NCBI RefSeq assembly: GCF_000379785.1
Contig: NZ_KB903667.1
Span: forward strand, 1-64,000
DNA length: 64,000 nucleotides
Direction of reading: 5' to 3'
From: Gallibacterium anatis DSM 16844 = F 149
GTDB lineage: Bacteria; Pseudomonadota; Gammaproteobacteria; Enterobacterales; Pasteurellaceae
Notes under the pieces: generated by a model
The model's input: the letters and a program-made list of their open reading frames with translations, nothing else
What the model was told of the DNA's origin: nothing
Database searches by the model: none
Program-made: the position numbers and the translations under genes
Shown here: piece by piece, positions 1 through 9,968 of the stretch
Layout: each line of letters opens with the position of its first letter
How positions within the stretch are numbered: position 1 is the stretch's first letter

Positions 1-122
1 AACTTTACGTTTTATTGCTTAACCAAGCCCTGAATTCTATTGAGTCACTCAATTTGTTATCTACGAATGCCCACACAGATTGTCTGATAGTTTTTTAAAG
101 AACAATGTCGCACTTTCGCGAC
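1..122 (-). other. rRNA operon leader (upstream of 16S), partial
   Basis: Read on the minus strand, this resembles the conserved enterobacterial/Pasteurellaceae 16S leader: a boxA-like antitermination element (TGTTCTTTAAAAAA, 91-104), followed by ACTATCAGACAATCTGTGTG and a tail leading to the 16S start, which lies beyond the left edge. A small hairpin, GTCGC-6 nt-GCGAC (107-122), precedes boxA. No rRNA gene sequence is itself in the window. The boxA assignment rests on recognised leader similarity; that the 16S gene follows is inference. Confidence 0.85.
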
Positions 123-132
123 AAGGTCGCCT

Positions 133-161
133 ATACTACTTATCTCGACCTTTATTGTCAA
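133..161 (-). promoter_or_regulatory. rRNA operon promoter
   Basis: On the minus strand there is a perfect -35 TTGACA (156-161), a 17-nt spacer and a -10 TAGTAT (133-138), followed by a GC-rich discriminator (AGGCGACC) as in stringently controlled rRNA promoters. The 25 bases upstream of the -35 are A/T-rich with A-runs, like an UP element. It would fire leftward into the leader and 16S. Confidence 0.75.
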
Positions 162-392
162 CAAGATTTTTTCAAGTTTTTCTCTCTCTTGGATATTCAC
201 CGATATTGCTTAACCGGCGTTGCTCCTCTCTCGTTGCGTGAGGCGGCATTATAGGGATTTTTTTATGCCTTGCAACTGTTTTTATGACGAATATCACACT
301 TTTTTATTTAACTGCCTAGAATTTCTGCAAAATGTATTGTTTTACATCAATTTTCTTTTTAATCTGTATTTTTTACCACTATGGAGATCACT

Positions 393-1217
393 ATGGACTT
401 AACTCAATTTATCGGTTTTGGTGTAGCCGGTAACTTTGCTGGACATTTAGAACAAGCCGGTGAGGCAAAAGATTTTGAACAGGTCGTAACAAAAGAAGCT
501 TCTCAACCAAAAGCTATTTTCCCTTTTTATGTGCCTAATGCTGATAATTTTTTAGCAACTTTTCCGCTTTCATCCTCAACCATTCAAGCCCCTGTTGGAG
601 CAGATAATTTACAAATAGAGCCGGAAGTTGCCGTGCTATTTAATATTAGTTATAACAGTAACAAAAAAGTCATCGCTTTATCGCCTTTTGCGTTTGCAGC
701 TTATAATGATTGCTCTATCCGCAAACCTAATGCCAAGAAAATTTGTGAGAAAAAGAATTGGGGAAGTGCTTCAAAAGGTATTTCTAGCCGCTTTTTAGAT
801 GTTGATTCTTTGGATAAAGGCAAAAAACTCGATCATTATCGCATTGCCTGCTTTCACAAAAGAAATGATGTTTTAACTGCATACGGCATAGATAGCCCTA
901 TATCCGGCTATAATTATTTCAATCAAAAATTAGTAGATTGGCTCATTGACAGAATGAATAATCAGCCTGATCAAGGCCCGATGAATGACATTCCCGAATT
1001 ATTGAAACAGGCAAATTATCCCTCTCAAGCAATTATCAGTATTGGTGCAACCAGATATACCGAATTCGGTGAAACCCATTATTTACAAGTTGGAGATACC
1101 AGTATCGTGGTCGTGTATGATGGAAGACAATATCATCATCAACAGATTGCGCAATTTGCCCAAGCCGAAAACTTCCCTGACGACATTTCTGCATTAATTC
1201 AAAAAGTGAGTGCTTAA
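393..1217 (+). CDS. DUF5718-like conserved protein of unknown function
   Basis: A soluble protein of 274 residues with no signal peptide or membrane segment. I recognise it as resembling the uncharacterised DUF5718 family found in Pasteurellaceae, but this is from memory. The N-terminus MDLTQFIGFGVAGNFAGHLE and the internal stretch with PEVAVLFNI recall the beta-rich fold of fumarylacetoacetate-hydrolase-like proteins; that link is tentative. An ATG at 381 is in frame, but GGAG at 383-386 gives a proper ribosome site for the ATG at 393, so 393 is chosen. It stands alone, divergent from the rRNA operon and convergent with era, with which it shares a terminator. Function unknown. Confidence 0.8.
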   Translation: MDLTQFIGFGVAGNFAGHLEQAGEAKDFEQVVTKEASQPKAIFPFYVPNADNFLATFPLSSSTIQAPVGADNLQIEPEVAVLFNISYNSNKKVIALSPFAFAAYNDCSIRKPNAKKICEKKNWGSASKGISSRFLDVDSLDKGKKLDHYRIACFHKRNDVLTAYGIDSPISGYNYFNQKLVDWLIDRMNNQPDQGPMNDIPELLKQANYPSQAIISIGATRYTEFGETHYLQVGDTSIVVVYDGRQYHHQQIAQFAQAENFPDDISALIQKVSA

Positions 1218-1225
1218 TGAATAAA

Positions 1226-1263
1226 AAACCTCAAAAATCTGCTTGCTTTTTGAGGTTTTCTTT
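1226..1263. terminator. bidirectional terminator between DUF gene and era
   Basis: AACCTCAAAAA, a 9-nt loop, then TTTTTGAGGTT followed by TTCTTTTTT. T-runs on one side and A-runs on the other let it end both the rightward gene (stop at 1217) and the leftward era transcript (stop at 1265). Confidence 0.85.
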
Positions 1264-1264
1264 T

Positions 1265-2188
1265 TTAGTCATCCATATAGCCTAGACTTCTTAACGCCCG
1301 CTCATCATCAGCCCAACCACTTTTCACTTTAACCCAAAGTTCCAAATGCACTTTCGCATCGAATAATCGCTGCATATCCTGTCGTGCTTCTGTTCCAATC
1401 GTTTTTAATTTCTGACCTTGATGGCCAATCACCATTTTTTTCTGTCCATCACGTTCAACTAAAATTAAGCCATTAATTTCATAAGTACCGCGTTCATTAA
1501 TTTTAAACCGCTCAATTTCTACTGTGACAGAATAAGGCAACTCTTCACCCATAAAACGCATTAACTTCTCGCGAATAATTTCTGATGCCATAAAACGTTG
1601 AGAACGGTCGGTGACATACTCTTCCGGGAAATGGTGAACACCTTTACGTAAAGATTGGCGCACAATCGCTTTTAATTGATGCACATTATTGCCTCGCTGT
1701 GCCGAGATAGGCACAACCTCTTTAAATGAAAATTTTTCAGTCAACTGCTGGATGAAAGGCAATAGTTCATCTTTATTTTTCACATTATCAATTTTATTGA
1801 TGGCCAACACTACTGGCGCTTTTGCACTGCGTAATTTTGTTAACACCATTTCATCATCATCAGTCCAATGGGTGCCGTCAACCACAAAAATGATTAAATC
1901 CACATCGCCGATTGCACTGCTCGCCGCACGATTCATCAAGCGATTAATCGCACGTTTCTCTTCAATATGAAGCCCCGGCGTATCAACATATACCGCCTGA
2001 TATGCACCATCCGTATCAATTCCAACGATACGATGGCGTGTAGTTTGTGCTTTTCTTGAGGTAATGGATATTTTTTGCCCTAAAATTTTATTTAATAATG
2101 TTGATTTACCGACATTCGGCCGCCCAACAATAGCGATAAAACCACAATAGGTTTCTTGTTGATTGTCTGTTTGATGATCTACTGTCAT
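1265..2188 (-). CDS. era: GTPase Era
   Basis: Essential GTPase that binds the 3' end of 16S rRNA during 30S maturation. Its 307 residues match the usual length. G1 P-loop GRPNVGKS is at 22-29, G3 DTPG at 69-72, G4 NKID at 131-134. The C-terminal KH RNA-binding domain carries a GxxG loop (GHQGQK) near residue 255. It follows rnc by 11 nt in the classic lepA-lepB-rnc-era leftward operon and ends at the bidirectional terminator. Confidence 0.97.
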   Translation of the reverse strand: MTVDHQTDNQQETYCGFIAIVGRPNVGKSTLLNKILGQKISITSRKAQTTRHRIVGIDTDGAYQAVYVDTPGLHIEEKRAINRLMNRAASSAIGDVDLIIFVVDGTHWTDDDEMVLTKLRSAKAPVVLAINKIDNVKNKDELLPFIQQLTEKFSFKEVVPISAQRGNNVHQLKAIVRQSLRKGVHHFPEEYVTDRSQRFMASEIIREKLMRFMGEELPYSVTVEIERFKINERGTYEINGLILVERDGQKKMVIGHQGQKLKTIGTEARQDMQRLFDAKVHLELWVKVKSGWADDERALRSLGYMDD

Positions 2189-2199
2189 TCTGCTCTCAT

Positions 2200-2880
2200 T
2201 TATTTTATTTTTAATGCTGACAAAATTTTCTCTGCCGCAGCTTGCTCGGCTTTACGACGACTACTGCCGATACCTTCAAATAAAGTATCCGATTGTGAAA
2301 TTTTACAAGTCACTTTAAAGGTCTGATTATGCGCTTCACCCTTAATTTCCACCACATTATAAGTCGGCAACGGTTGACGGATACCTTGTAGATATTCCTG
2401 TAAACGTGTTTTCGGATCTTTTTGATTATCGCCCGGCTTAATATCTGCTAAGCGTTGCTGATACCATTTTAAAATGGTTTCCTTCACTTTCTCAAAATTG
2501 CTGTCCAAATAAATCGCGCCAATAATCGCCTCCACACAATCGGAAAGAATTGAGCTTCTACGATAACCACCGCTTTTTAATTCACCCGGCCCCAATTTCA
2601 AATATTCACCCAAATCGAATTCTATTGCGATCTGCGCTAAAGTCTGCTCCCTGACTAATGTTGCACGCATTCGGCTTAAATCTCCTTCAGCGGATTTAGG
2701 AAATTGATGATATAACGCCTCACCAATCGTAAAATTCAAAATTGAATCGCCTAAAAACTCTAAACGTTCATTATGTTCGCTTGCCGCACTGCGATGTGTT
2801 AATGCTTGTTGCAATAACGCCATTTTTTTAAATTGATAACTCAATTTATTTTGTAATCTATCTAGATGTTGATTATTCAT
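2200..2880 (-). CDS. rnc: ribonuclease III
   Basis: Double-strand-specific endoribonuclease processing rRNA precursors and mRNAs. The 226-residue protein has the signature ERLEFLGDS with catalytic Glu41 and Asp45, a second acidic set in [13 protein letters not shown] near 115-128, and a C-terminal dsRNA-binding domain from about residue 155 ending in the basic [11 protein letters not shown] helix. Start is 2 nt past the lepB stop, implying translational coupling; era follows. Confidence 0.97.
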   Translation of the reverse strand: MNNQHLDRLQNKLSYQFKKMALLQQALTHRSAASEHNERLEFLGDSILNFTIGEALYHQFPKSAEGDLSRMRATLVREQTLAQIAIEFDLGEYLKLGPGELKSGGYRRSSILSDCVEAIIGAIYLDSNFEKVKETILKWYQQRLADIKPGDNQKDPKTRLQEYLQGIRQPLPTYNVVEIKGEAHNQTFKVTCKISQSDTLFEGIGSSRRKAEQAAAEKILSALKIK

Positions 2881-2882
2881 AA

Positions 2883-3854
2883 CTATTTAATTTGTTTAAA
2901 GAAACGATCAGTCCGAATACCACTCGGCCACTCACCTTCTTTTTTATCTAAACTTAACCAAATCACCGTCGCTTTACCAACAATATTCCTTTCCGGCACA
3001 AATCCCCAAAAACGACTGTCATTACTGTTATCGCGGTTATCACCCATCACAAAATACTCACCTTCCGGCACCGTCCATTCACCGACAGCATTTCCATCCT
3101 GTTTGAAATAGTAAGGATCATAATTAAAACGATCCGGATTCAGTAAAATTTGATGCGTTACCGCACCTATTTCAGTTCGTTCAATTTGAGCATTACCGTG
3201 ATATACGAATTCCGGATTAGGCTCAACCCCTTCATACTGATAAGTTTGGCTTTCGCAAAGATCCTGCCCACAAGCCGGTGTTACCGTTAAAACACCATTC
3301 TGCTGATCGTATTTAATATGATCGCCCGGTAATCCGATAACACGTTTAATATAATCCACATTCGGCTGCATTGGTGCTTTAAAAACAATAACGTCTCCAC
3401 GTTTCGGCTCACCTAGCGCAACCCATTTCTCTTGAAAAACCGGATCTTTAATGCCGTACTCATATTTATTGACCAATAAAAAATCCCCGACTCTTAAAGT
3501 CGGCTCCATTGAGCCCGAAGGAATTTGGAACGGTTCATATAAAAAAGAACGCACAATTAATACTACTGCCAACACCGGAAATAATGAAGCAATAAATTCC
3601 GCACCTTCTGAAATTGGCTCAATTCTCGCTTTTTCTTCATCAGTTAGCTGTTTACCGCTACGCTGTTCCGCTCTGGCAATTTGACGTTGACGTTTCGGCT
3701 TCAACACAAAACGTTGATGACACCAGAAAATACCTGATAACACCGAGAACACAATCAACAAAATGGTAAATGTGTTCGGCAGTTGAAAATAATCCAATAC
3801 TTTCCACAGGATAAATCCAACGACTAACAAAATAGGCAAGAAAAAGTTTGACAT
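2883..3854 (-). CDS. lepB: signal peptidase I
   Basis: Inner-membrane serine protease that removes Sec and Tat signal peptides. It is 323 residues, with two N-terminal membrane segments (about 4-20 and 30-44), a cytoplasmic basic loop, and a third hydrophobic stretch near 90-104. The catalytic dyad is Ser115 in [10 protein letters not shown] and Lys170 in [12 protein letters not shown]. Box [15 protein letters not shown] is near the C-terminus. It lies between lepA (9-nt gap) and rnc. Confidence 0.96.
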   Translation of the reverse strand: MSNFFLPILLVVGFILWKVLDYFQLPNTFTILLIVFSVLSGIFWCHQRFVLKPKRQRQIARAEQRSGKQLTDEEKARIEPISEGAEFIASLFPVLAVVLIVRSFLYEPFQIPSGSMEPTLRVGDFLLVNKYEYGIKDPVFQEKWVALGEPKRGDVIVFKAPMQPNVDYIKRVIGLPGDHIKYDQQNGVLTVTPACGQDLCESQTYQYEGVEPNPEFVYHGNAQIERTEIGAVTHQILLNPDRFNYDPYYFKQDGNAVGEWTVPEGEYFVMGDNRDNSNDSRFWGFVPERNIVGKATVIWLSLDKKEGEWPSGIRTDRFFKQIK

Positions 3855-3863
3855 ACTTGCTCC

Positions 3864-5660
3864 TTATTTATCTTTTCCAACGTGTAGAATCGCCAAAAAC
3901 GCCTCTTGAGGGACTTCAACATTACCAAGTGATTTCATCCGTTTTTTACCCTCTTTTTGTTTCTGTAACAGTTTCTTCTTACGGCTGACATCCCCACCAT
4001 AACATTTTGCCAACACGTTTTTCCGTAACTGTTTAACCGTTGAGCGTGCAATAATATGGTTGCCAATGGCTGCCTGAATTGCAATATCAAATTGTTGGCG
4101 AGGAATAAGCTCTTTCATTTTTTCCACCAACTCTCGACCACGATAAGGCGCATTATCTTTATGAACAATCAAGGCTAAAGCGTCTACACGTTCGCCATTA
4201 ATCATAATATCCACCCGCACCATATCCGCCGCTTGGAAACGTTTAAATGAATAATCCAATGAAGCATAACCGCGTGAAGTTGATTTCAAACGATCGAAGA
4301 AATCCAACACCACTTCGCCCATTGGCATTTCATACGTCAATGCCACCTGATTGCCGTGATACACCATATGCGTCTGCACGCCACGTTTCTCAACACACAA
4401 CGTAATCACGTTACCAAGATACTCCTGCGGCAATAACATATTACACTCAGCAATCGGCTCTCTGATTTCAGCAATATTATTTATCGGCGGCAATTTTGCC
4501 GGACTATCGACATAAATGACCTCGCCATTAGTCATTGCCACTTCATAAATTACTGTCGGCGCAGTGGTAATTAAATCCAGATCATATTCACGTTCCAAAC
4601 GTTCTTGGATAATTTCCATATGAAGCAAACCCAAGAAACCGCAACGGAAACCAAAACCAAGCGCACTAGAATTTTCCGGTTCATAAAATAGCGATGCATC
4701 ATTTAAACTTAATTTTCCTAATGCATCTCGGAATGCTTCATAGTCATCAGAACTCACAGGGAATAAACCGGCATATACTTGCGGTTTTACTTTTTTAAAC
4801 CCCGGTAATGGTTTTAATGCAGGATTAAATTGTAATGTCAAAGTATCTCCTACCGGTGCGCCAAGAATATCTTTAATACCACAAACAACCCAGCCGACTT
4901 CTCCACACGATAATTCATTCGTATCAACCTGTTTAGGCGTAAAAATACCAAGTCTATCAACACCATAACTTTGCCCGGTGCTCATTACTTTAATCTTATC
5001 ACCTTTCTTTAAGGTGCCATTTTTAATACGAACGAGGGAAACAACCCCTAAATAATTATCAAACCACGAATCAATGATTAACGCTTGTAGCGGCGCTTCA
5101 GGATCACCTTGTGGTGCCGGAATACGTTTAACAATCTCTTCCAACACATCCTCAACCCCAACGCCGGTTTTCGCCGAACAACGAACCGCATCAATCGCAT
5201 CAATCCCGACAATATCCTCAATCTCTTCCGCCACTCTTTCCGGATCGGCTGCTGGCAAATCAATCTTATTCAAGATCGGCACAACCTCAAGATCCATCTC
5301 AATTGCAGTGTAACAGTTCGCTAACGTCTGTGCTTCCACACCTTGCCCGGCATCAACCACCAATAATGCCCCCTCACAAGCCGCCAATGAACGAGAAACC
5401 TCATAAGAAAAATCGACGTGCCCCGGCGTATCAATAAAATTTAACTGATAAGTTTCACCATTTTTCGCCGTGTAGTTTAAGGTTACGCTTTGCGCTTTAA
5501 TAGTAATCCCACGTTCACGCTCCAAGTCCATCGAATCCAATACTTGCGCTTCCATTTCACGGTCACTTAAACCGCCACAAATTTGAATAAGACGATCCGA
5601 AAGTGTGGACTTACCGTGATCGATGTGAGCAATAATTGAGAAATTACGGATATTCTTCAT
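3864..5660 (-). CDS. lepA: elongation factor 4 (LepA)
   Basis: Ribosome-associated translational GTPase, 598 residues (family about 600). P-loop AHIDHGKS is at 11-18, DTPGH near 77, NKIDLP near 131. The LepA-specific C-terminal domain is present, ending with lysine-rich [16 protein letters not shown]. It is the first gene of the leftward lepA-lepB-rnc-era operon. The 140-nt gap upstream to nfuA contains a hairpin and must hold its promoter, though no strong -35/-10 pair stands out. Confidence 0.97.
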   Translation of the reverse strand: MKNIRNFSIIAHIDHGKSTLSDRLIQICGGLSDREMEAQVLDSMDLERERGITIKAQSVTLNYTAKNGETYQLNFIDTPGHVDFSYEVSRSLAACEGALLVVDAGQGVEAQTLANCYTAIEMDLEVVPILNKIDLPAADPERVAEEIEDIVGIDAIDAVRCSAKTGVGVEDVLEEIVKRIPAPQGDPEAPLQALIIDSWFDNYLGVVSLVRIKNGTLKKGDKIKVMSTGQSYGVDRLGIFTPKQVDTNELSCGEVGWVVCGIKDILGAPVGDTLTLQFNPALKPLPGFKKVKPQVYAGLFPVSSDDYEAFRDALGKLSLNDASLFYEPENSSALGFGFRCGFLGLLHMEIIQERLEREYDLDLITTAPTVIYEVAMTNGEVIYVDSPAKLPPINNIAEIREPIAECNMLLPQEYLGNVITLCVEKRGVQTHMVYHGNQVALTYEMPMGEVVLDFFDRLKSTSRGYASLDYSFKRFQAADMVRVDIMINGERVDALALIVHKDNAPYRGRELVEKMKELIPRQQFDIAIQAAIGNHIIARSTVKQLRKNVLAKCYGGDVSRKKKLLQKQKEGKKRMKSLGNVEVPQEAFLAILHVGKDK

Positions 5661-5767
5661 AAATGGATAATTTTAATAAAATGGTTGGTTAATCAAATAA
5701 ACCGCAAGATTTTACAAGAAACTAGCAAAAACTGCTACAAGAAAGGGATTTGTCGACAATATCAATA

Positions 5768-5788
5768 TGGCAGGAAATTATCCTGCCA
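5768..5788 (-). terminator. hairpin after nfuA
   Basis: TGGCAGGA, loop AATTA, TCCTGCCA: a perfect 8-bp stem just downstream of the nfuA stop. The minus-strand side lacks a clear U-run, so it may be a weak terminator or an mRNA-stabilising hairpin. Confidence 0.5.
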
Positions 5789-5800
5789 TTGAATATTTTA

Positions 5801-6385
5801 TTAATAATAAGAGTGTTCGCCGCGTTGATGTTCAGTAACATCTTTCACGCCGGTTAACTCACCTTCAAACTGTGCCAATAGCTGTTTTTCTACACCGTCT
5901 TTCAAGGTGACATCAACCATTGAACAGCCATTACAACCGCCGCCGAACTGAAGGATTGCTTCCCCTTTATCCGTAATTTCAATCAAAGTTATGCGTCCGC
6001 CGTGGTTTGCCAACTGCGGATTAATCTGTGTTTGAATAACATATTCAACACGTTCAATTAATGGTGCATCATCCGCTACTTTACGCATTTTGGCATTCGG
6101 TGCTTTTAAAGTTAATTGTGACCCCATTTCATCAGTCACAAAATCAATTTCCGCATCCTCCAAAAACGGCAAACTTAACTCATCAACAAACGCTGAAAAT
6201 GTTTCATATTTCATTTCATGGTCTGTTGCTTCAACTGCTGATTTCGGACAATAAGACACCCCGCATTCCGCATTCGGTGTACCCGGATTAACGACAAAAA
6301 TACGGATATTTGTTCCCTCTTCCTGTTGATCAAGCAGTTTACGGAAATGTGCCTGTGCCGCACTGGAAATCACAATTTGCTGCAT
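5801..6385 (-). CDS. nfuA: Fe/S biogenesis protein NfuA
   Basis: Carrier that receives and delivers [4Fe-4S] clusters. The 194-residue protein has an N-terminal degenerate A-type scaffold domain (about 1-95) and a C-terminal NifU-like domain with the cluster-binding [10 protein letters not shown] motif, Cys151 and Cys154, matching the position in E. coli NfuA. In E. coli it sits next to a comF-like gene (gntX), and comF is indeed the next gene upstream here. Confidence 0.95.
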   Translation of the reverse strand: MQQIVISSAAQAHFRKLLDQQEEGTNIRIFVVNPGTPNAECGVSYCPKSAVEATDHEMKYETFSAFVDELSLPFLEDAEIDFVTDEMGSQLTLKAPNAKMRKVADDAPLIERVEYVIQTQINPQLANHGGRITLIEITDKGEAILQFGGGCNGCSMVDVTLKDGVEKQLLAQFEGELTGVKDVTEHQRGEHSYY

Positions 6386-6490
6386 AATTTATCTATCCTT
6401 TTTGTTAATACTTGACTGATATGGTCGGGAATAATACGCCTAATCTAAAATTTTTTCTACTCCCTCACTCAATTAAACCGAAAGGAAAAA

Positions 6491-7189
6491 TCATTTTTGC
6501 GTTCTACACAATGCCCATACCTGAATTTCTGCCAACTCCTGTTGCATCAGGCAACGACAAATTGCCTCCATTGTCGCTCCGGTAGTGATAACATCATCAA
6601 TTAACGCAATTCGCTTTATTTGCGCCGGAAGACGCTGTTTTAAGGCAAATGCCTGCTGCATATTTTGCTCTCTTTGCCGGCTATTTTTGCCTCGCTGTGT
6701 CGAGGTGGCACGTTGACGAATAACAACATTCTCTAAACAGGGAATATTCAACCACCGACTTAAATATCGAGCCAACAACGAAGATTGATTATAACCACGT
6801 TGCCATTGCCGCCGATGATGCAACGGCACCGGAATTAACAATTCCGGCAGATTTAACTGATGTGTCCTCCTTGCTTCTTTCACCGCCAATAACAATAATC
6901 TGGCTAAACTGCGATCCAACCAATAATCTTGCTGAAATTTGAAACGATAAATAAGCGATTGCAACGGATCTTCAAATGCGGAAACAAAGACTATTTTTTG
7001 CCATAACGGCGGAGTTAACAAACAAATACCGCAACGTTGTCGATCCTCCGGCAATTTTGTACCGCAACAACCACAATAGTGAAATGCCTTAATCTGTTTA
7101 TAGCAAAACGAACAAAGTCCGTGCGCCGCAATCTGCAAGCGTCTTCCACACTGAATGCAACAAAAATCAAAAATATTATTCCGCTTCAT
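6491..7189 (-). CDS. comF: ComF family protein
   Basis: Phosphoribosyltransferase-fold protein of the ComF/GntX family, required for natural transformation in Haemophilus, where it acts on DNA after uptake. The N-terminus has paired cysteines like a zinc ribbon (CCIQC, CSFC, CGCCG, CGIC within the first 60 residues), and the C-terminus has the PRPP-binding loop ALIDDVITTGATM near 195-207. Here comF stands apart from any comABCDE cluster. A CRP-S-like site lies 52-67 bp upstream. The role in DNA utilisation is inferred from the family. Confidence 0.9.
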   Translation of the reverse strand: MKRNNIFDFCCIQCGRRLQIAAHGLCSFCYKQIKAFHYCGCCGTKLPEDRQRCGICLLTPPLWQKIVFVSAFEDPLQSLIYRFKFQQDYWLDRSLARLLLLAVKEARRTHQLNLPELLIPVPLHHRRQWQRGYNQSSLLARYLSRWLNIPCLENVVIRQRATSTQRGKNSRQREQNMQQAFALKQRLPAQIKRIALIDDVITTGATMEAICRCLMQQELAEIQVWALCRTQK

Positions 7190-7240
7190 TCCATTATCTT
7201 AATCAAAATCCTTAACTATTAATGAGATAGTGATAATTTT

Positions 7241-7256
7241 TGTGAAGAGGATCGAG
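7241..7256 (-). promoter_or_regulatory. candidate CRP-S (competence) site upstream of comF
   Basis: TGTGA, 6 nt, TCGAG, flanked by T-runs on the left and A-runs on the right. CRP-S sites, which need both CRP and Sxy, have a core close to TGCGA N6 TCGCA; this one keeps TCG in the right half and a consensus CRP left half. It lies between comF and the divergent HAD gene, so either gene could be the target. Found by eye only. Confidence 0.4.
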
Positions 7257-7310
7257 AAATAAAGAAAAACTGCTAAAATTAACACTCTTTTCATTATTCC
7301 AAGGCAAGTT

Positions 7311-8129
7311 ATGACAAAACCAGACATTAAAATTATCTTTTTCGATATTGACGAAACACTTTACGTAAAAAATAAAGCTATTCTGCCTACCAGCGTACCA
7401 AGCGTTATCCGCAGTTTAAAACATAAAGGCATTATCCCGGCTATCGCCACCGGACGAGCAAGATGTGCATTTCCGGAAAAAATTGATCAATTAATTAAGC
7501 AAGAAGGTATCGAATTATTTGTAACCATTAACGGCCAATATAATAGTTATAAAAATCAAGTTATTAGCAAACATCCTATTGCGACAACAGAGATTGAACG
7601 AATCATCCATTTTTTACAAATACACCAAATAGATTATGCTTTTGTCGGCAATGAAGCCATTGCAGTTTCCAATATCACGCCGCAATTAAAAAAGGCACTT
7701 GATCCGATCACCACCCGATATTTTATCGGCCAAGACTATTATAAAACGCACGATATTTATCAACTTTTGCTGTTCTATCCTGAATCACAAGACCAATTTA
7801 TCGCCAATTCCGGCATTTTGGGTGAGCAATTTAAAACTGTCCGCTGGCACGATTATTCTGTAGATTGCCTTGTTGCAAGCGGTTCCAAAGCGAGCGGTAT
7901 CGATGCCGTCGTCAACCATTTCGGCCTTACGATTGATAATGTTATGGCGTTCGGTGATGGCTTAAATGACATTGAAATGATAACCCACGTTGGCACAGGT
8001 GTCGCGATGGGCAATGCCCACCCCGAACTGAAAAAAATTGCCGATTATGTCACCGAAGATATTGAACACGATGGAGTTCTCAAAGGTTTATTGGCTTTAG
8101 GTGTGTTAACTGAAGAGGATTTAATTTAG
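7311..8129 (+). CDS. Cof-type HAD-IIB family phosphatase
   Basis: Haloacid-dehalogenase hydrolase, probably acting on sugar phosphates or other small phosphorylated metabolites. The 272 residues begin with motif I FFDIDETLY (nucleophile Asp12, acid/base Asp14), have a type IIB cap in the middle, and end with motif III/IV FGDGLNDIEMI. Lys in SKASGI near 195 fits motif III. It is a single gene, divergent from comF, ended by a hairpin shared with the convergent transketolase gene. The substrate cannot be inferred. Confidence 0.88.
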   Translation: MTKPDIKIIFFDIDETLYVKNKAILPTSVPSVIRSLKHKGIIPAIATGRARCAFPEKIDQLIKQEGIELFVTINGQYNSYKNQVISKHPIATTEIERIIHFLQIHQIDYAFVGNEAIAVSNITPQLKKALDPITTRYFIGQDYYKTHDIYQLLLFYPESQDQFIANSGILGEQFKTVRWHDYSVDCLVASGSKASGIDAVVNHFGLTIDNVMAFGDGLNDIEMITHVGTGVAMGNAHPELKKIADYVTEDIEHDGVLKGLLALGVLTEEDLI

Positions 8130-8137
8130 GAATAGTA

Positions 8138-8180
8138 AAGTGGCTTAATTTTTCTTACAGAACAAACAGTTAAGCCACTT
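8138..8180. terminator. convergent terminator hairpin
   Basis: AAGTGGCTTAA (8138-8148) pairs perfectly with TTAAGCCACTT (8170-8180) across a 21-nt loop. It lies between the HAD gene and the leftward transketolase gene that ends at 8200. Confidence 0.65.
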
Positions 8181-8199
8181 ATAAACGCTTTCTTTTTAA

Positions 8200-9144
8200 T
8201 TAAAACATTGATAATGCTTGTTTAACAATATCCTCCGCAGTGAGTTGGTACTCTTTTTGCAAAAAATCGACCGTTCCCACTTGCCCATAACGCTGTTTTA
8301 TCCCTACTCTCCTCATTGGCACAGGACAATGTTCAACTAGTACTTCGGCAACTGCCGAGCCTAAACCGTTTTCAATACTATGATTTTCACAGGTCACCAC
8401 TTTTCCTGTTTGTTGGGCAAATTTCACTATCGTTTCTGTATCTATCGGTTTTAAGGTAAACATATCAATTACAGCTGCGGAAATTCGATACTGTTCAGCT
8501 AAAATATCCGCCGCACGTAACGCTTCTGCAACCATAATACCATTAGCAATTAATGTTACATCCTTGCCTTGTTGCAACACTTTCGCTTTACCAATAACAA
8601 ATTCCTCGTTGTCAGAATAAATTTTAGTTGCCTGCTTACGAATGGTTCTTACCCAATAAAATCCTTTTAACGAAGCCAATTGACGCACAATACTTTCCAT
8701 CATTGCTGCATCCGTCATTTCCATTACAACAGTAGAAGCTAATCCCCTAACAATACCCATATCTTCGAATGACATATGCGTACCGCCATTATGTGCTGAA
8801 GTAATACCAGCATCGGAAGCAATCACTTTTACATTATTTTGTTGGTAATCCACTGACATAAACAGTTGATCCAAACATCTACGGCTAGCAAAAGCGGTAA
8901 AAGTATGAAAAAACGGGATATGTCCGGCTATCGACATTCCTGCTGCTAAACCGATACTATGCGCTTCCATAATGCCACAATTAATCACATGTTTCGGATA
9001 CAACTTCTGTACTTTATCCATAGACATAGAGCTCATTAAATCTGCTTCTAAATCAATGATTAAAGGATTTTCTTGGATCAATTCAGCCATAGTAGAGGCA
9101 TAAACTGCTCTCATTTCCAGAGTATCTTTCTCTAAATTACGCAT
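8200..9144 (-). CDS. transketolase, C-terminal subunit
   Basis: Second half of a split transketolase: the pyrimidine-binding and C-terminal domains that pair with the N-terminal subunit to transfer two-carbon units between sugar phosphates using thiamine diphosphate. 314 residues. The upstream in-frame ATG at 9177 lacks a ribosome site; GGAGG at 9151-9155 points to the ATG at 9144 (MRNLEKDTLE), which overlaps the previous gene by 8 nt. Motifs include IMEAHSIGLAAGMS and SDAGITSAHNGGTH. Last gene of the PTS operon, so it probably feeds a pentose or related sugar phosphate into the pentose phosphate pathway. Confidence 0.92.
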   Translation of the reverse strand: MRNLEKDTLEMRAVYASTMAELIQENPLIIDLEADLMSSMSMDKVQKLYPKHVINCGIMEAHSIGLAAGMSIAGHIPFFHTFTAFASRRCLDQLFMSVDYQQNNVKVIASDAGITSAHNGGTHMSFEDMGIVRGLASTVVMEMTDAAMMESIVRQLASLKGFYWVRTIRKQATKIYSDNEEFVIGKAKVLQQGKDVTLIANGIMVAEALRAADILAEQYRISAAVIDMFTLKPIDTETIVKFAQQTGKVVTCENHSIENGLGSAVAEVLVEHCPVPMRRVGIKQRYGQVGTVDFLQKEYQLTAEDIVKQALSMF

Positions 9145-9958
9145 TCTTAACCTCCAAATCTGCAATGGCCTTTTCAATCTGTGCCTTCATTTCATCATTT
9201 AGTCTTAAATGATGACTATTTTTCAAATCTTCCAAATAAGGCACGCCTTGACCTTTCTTCGTGTTTAGAATGATAACTCTCGGTTTGTCTTGTGCTGGTT
9301 CAGATAAAATTCGAGCCAACATTTGTACATCAGCACCATCAACAGCAAGGCAATTAAAACCAAACGCTGTAAATTTCTCCTGCAAATTAAAAGGATCTAT
9401 GATCTCTGTTAAAGCACCATCCAACTGCATTTTGTTGTAATCCACCATCACAGTGAGATTAGTTAAACGATGATGAGCAATAAATTGAAACGCTTCCCAA
9501 CATTGCCCTTCATTTAATTCACCATCACCCACTATACAAAATGTTCTGTTCGGTAAATTCCTTAATTGGTGAGAAAAAGCAATACCACTTGCAATTGACA
9601 AACCTTGTCCTAAAGAACCGGTTGTTGCATCAACACCAAGTGTTTTCAAACGATCCGGATGGCTTGGTAATAATGTGCCGTTTTGGTTAAGTGTTTTTAA
9701 TTGTTCCAGTGGGAAATATCCTTTTAACGCCAATGTACTATATAAAGCCGGCCCTGCGTGACCTTTTGATAACACAAAATAATCTCGTTCACTCCAATCC
9801 GGCTTTTTAGGATCAATTTTCATTACTTTTCCATATAAGGCAGCTAAGGTTTCCACTACAGAAAGACTGCCTCCAAAATGACCAAATCCTAAATGAACCA
9901 ACATTTTTAAGGTTTCGATTCGGATCTGATTCGCAAATCGGGTTATATCAGTTTCCAT
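9137..9958 (-). CDS. transketolase, N-terminal subunit
   Basis: Thiamine-diphosphate-binding half of a split transketolase, 273 residues. The cofactor motif GDGELNEGQCWEA (near 141-153) ends in the usual N-containing segment VDYNKMQLDG; SKGHAGPALY and the HxD loop LPSHPDRL fit active-site positions of transketolases. AAGGAG precedes the start. It sits 10 nt downstream of the EIIC gene and overlaps the C-terminal subunit gene, so the two chains are likely made in equal amounts. Confidence 0.93.
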   Translation of the reverse strand: METDITRFANQIRIETLKMLVHLGFGHFGGSLSVVETLAALYGKVMKIDPKKPDWSERDYFVLSKGHAGPALYSTLALKGYFPLEQLKTLNQNGTLLPSHPDRLKTLGVDATTGSLGQGLSIASGIAFSHQLRNLPNRTFCIVGDGELNEGQCWEAFQFIAHHRLTNLTVMVDYNKMQLDGALTEIIDPFNLQEKFTAFGFNCLAVDGADVQMLARILSEPAQDKPRVIILNTKKGQGVPYLEDLKNSHHLRLNDEMKAQIEKAIADLEVKNA

Positions 9959-9968
9959 TCTCGTCTCC

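Noticed and set aside
220-402. Short plus-strand frame before the DUF gene
   Set aside because: It overlaps the start of the real gene, is Phe/Tyr/Cys-rich as expected from AT-rich noncoding DNA, and lies upstream of the rRNA promoter.
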